Assembly: GCA_028284415.1 (NCBI GenBank)
Contig: JANQRU010000005.1
Span: 186,001 to 250,000 of the forward strand
Source: Pyrinomonadaceae bacterium
Lineage (GTDB): Bacteria > Acidobacteriota > Blastocatellia > Pyrinomonadales > Pyrinomonadaceae
DNA length: 64,000 nucleotides
Direction: 5' to 3'
Shown: piece by piece, positions 62,717 through 64,000 of the stretch
Layout: the number at the start of each line of letters is the position of its first letter
Numbering within the stretch: position 1 is the stretch's first letter
Notes under the pieces: generated by a model
What the model was told of the DNA's origin: nothing
The model's input: the letters and a program-made list of their open reading frames with translations, nothing else
Database searches by the model: none
Translations under genes and position numbers: made by a program

Positions 62717-63436
62717 ATGAAATTAAAGATACTCTCAGCACTAATTATCGTTTTGTTAGCCTTTTCAGGTGGATTTGCTCAAAAAAAGAAAAAGCGTAAA
62801 ACTACCGCTCCGAAATTAACCGTCGTTGAGCTTAAAAAACCTCCCCAAACTGCGTCCAAGCAATTAGTTAGAAAAGAATCTTCTTCTAATGGCTCTCTTT
62901 TCACAACTCAGGGGCAAAATGTTCATCTTTTGACGGACTTCAAAGCCCATCGCCTAGGCGATTTAGTATTCGTTGATGTCGTTGAGAATAGCCTTGCCAG
63001 CGTAAATTCTTCAGCTGACCGCAACAAAGATTCGGGCACAGCCGGAGGGATAACGACGTTGGCAGGAGCTTTGCCCATTCCCGGAGCTTCAACCATCAGC
63101 TCTGTAATCGGTGGTCTTGGAAAAAGAACTTATGAAGGAAGCGGAGCAACTCAGCGAACTTCAAACGTTCGAGCAAGAATTACTGCTCGTGTCATCGAGG
63201 TTTTACCCAATGGAGATTTGAGAATTCAGGCAATCAAGCAAGTTAAGATCAATAAGGAAACAGAACAACTTGCCGTAACAGGAATAGTTCGACGAAATGA
63301 TATTGCGGCAGATGGCTCAATTCCAACAACTTTTATAGGGGACTTACGGGTAGAATTTAATGGCAAGGGAGTTGCATCTAAAGAAAATGCACCGGGTTGG
63401 TTAGCCCGCTTGTTTGATAAACTCAATCCATTTTAA
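62717..63436 (+). CDS. flgH: Flagellar L-ring protein FlgH, 239 aa
   Basis: The family core contains GSLFTTQGQNVHLLTDFKAH, VDVVENSLASVNSS and AITARVIEVLPNGDLRIQ. The signal peptide ends LLAFSGGFAQ with no Cys, so the lipobox that anchors enteric FlgH to the outer membrane is absent. It begins six bases after flgA. Confidence 0.92.
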   Translation: MKLKILSALIIVLLAFSGGFAQKKKKRKTTAPKLTVVELKKPPQTASKQLVRKESSSNGSLFTTQGQNVHLLTDFKAHRLGDLVFVDVVENSLASVNSSADRNKDSGTAGGITTLAGALPIPGASTISSVIGGLGKRTYEGSGATQRTSNVRARITARVIEVLPNGDLRIQAIKQVKINKETEQLAVTGIVRRNDIAADGSIPTTFIGDLRVEFNGKGVASKENAPGWLARLFDKLNPF

Positions 63437-63456
63437 ATAATTAACTCCGATAAACA

Positions 63457-64000
63457 ATGATTACTACTTTCAACCTTAAACACTTCAAAAGATTAGACTT
63501 AATTCACTCCCACAATATAAGTTTGATCTTTTTTCTCCTTTTTGCGTCTGTTTATTTGGCATTTCCCACAATAATTTACTGTCAAGAAACAGACGCAAAA
63601 ATGAGAATTCGCGTCAAGGATTTGGCAGATATTGAAGGCGTCCGCTCAAACGAATTGGTTGGCTATGGCTTGGTCGTTGGGCTGAATCGAACCGGTGATC
63701 GTGTTCAGCAAAACTTGTATGCGAGACAAACGCTTCAAAACTTGCTCGAACGAATGGGAATCACCACAGAGGTTACAACCTTAAAACCTGAAAATATCGC
63801 AACCGTGATGGTTACCGCAAAACTTCCGCCCTTCATTAGACAGGGTTCTAAGATAGACGTAACCGTTTCATCAATCGGTGATGCCCGCTCTCTCCAAGGC
63901 GGAACTTTGATCTTGACCCCCTTAAAAGGAATCAACGGACAAATTTATGCGATTGCTCAAGGTTCTGTTTCGATCGGAGGAATTTCTGCCGGGAATAGAG
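63457..64000 (+). CDS. flgI: Flagellar P-ring protein FlgI, partial
   Basis: 181 codons are visible before the right edge cuts the gene. A signal-like hydrophobic segment (residues 24-42) leads to MRIRVKDLADIEGVRSNELV, GYGLVVGLNRTGDRVQ and VSSIGDARSLQGGTLILTPL, the classic FlgI start. It forms the P-ring in peptidoglycan. It completes the flgF-G-A-H-I order. Confidence 0.93.
   Translation, partial: MITTFNLKHFKRLDLIHSHNISLIFFLLFASVYLAFPTIIYCQETDAKMRIRVKDLADIEGVRSNELVGYGLVVGLNRTGDRVQQNLYARQTLQNLLERMGITTEVTTLKPENIATVMVTAKLPPFIRQGSKIDVTVSSIGDARSLQGGTLILTPLKGINGQIYAIAQGSVSIGGISAGNR

Overview
The window is AT-rich bacterial chromosome. The best guess for the source is an Acidobacteriota bacterium close to Blastocatellia/Pyrinomonadaceae. 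This is inferred from the mix of membrane-anchored winged-helix regulators with TolB-like propellers, small CxxC helix-turn-helix proteins, an Oar-like TonB receptor with a carboxypeptidase-regulatory domain, and a flagellar cluster. No 16S gene is present, so the assignment is provisional. There is no prophage, CRISPR array or intact insertion sequence.

Layout. 1-3.7 kb (minus strand): accessory genes, including a possible permuted papain-like enzyme, a membrane protein, a secreted Lys/Arg-rich protein and a MepA-like murein hydrolase with a peptidoglycan-binding domain. 3.8-13.3 kb: two diverged copies of one module. Each copy has a transmembrane winged-helix/beta-propeller regulator (plus strand) divergent from a small CxxC-HTH protein and a secreted KIKKPKV-type protein (minus strand). 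The second copy has gained two extra genes. 13.3-22.3 kb: a DUF488 protein, a zinc-ribbon membrane protein, a P4-family acid phosphatase, an S9 peptidase, UDP-xylose synthase, a second sugar-nucleotide epimerase and small proteins. 22.3-43.9 kb: housekeeping genes, namely an Smr protein, an SH3 lipoprotein, an M61-like peptidase, purH, an SLC13-type transporter, comEC, a ComEA-like protein, ftsK, prfB with its programmed frameshift, lnt, a TPR protein, tRNA-Glu and polA. 44.2-52.8 kb: an Oar-like receptor interrupted by an in-frame stop, a Fis-type protein, a third winged-helix regulator with TPRs, two secreted proteins and a block of palindromic repeats. 52.8-64 kb: a co-directional flagellar cluster, flhA-flhF-flhG-fliA-fliM-fliN-orf-flgF-flgG-flgA-flgH-flgI (the last cut by the window edge), preceded by a likely sigma-54 promoter.

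How the genes fit together. The flagellar cluster carries the export gate, the regulators that set flagellar number and place, the late sigma factor, the switch proteins and the distal rod/P-/L-ring parts, so basal-body assembly and its regulation sit in one run. comEC and comEA-like genes are adjacent and suggest DNA uptake. The tandem divergent modules look like membrane one-component sensors that control their own secreted proteins. They are the best candidate here for an undescribed system.
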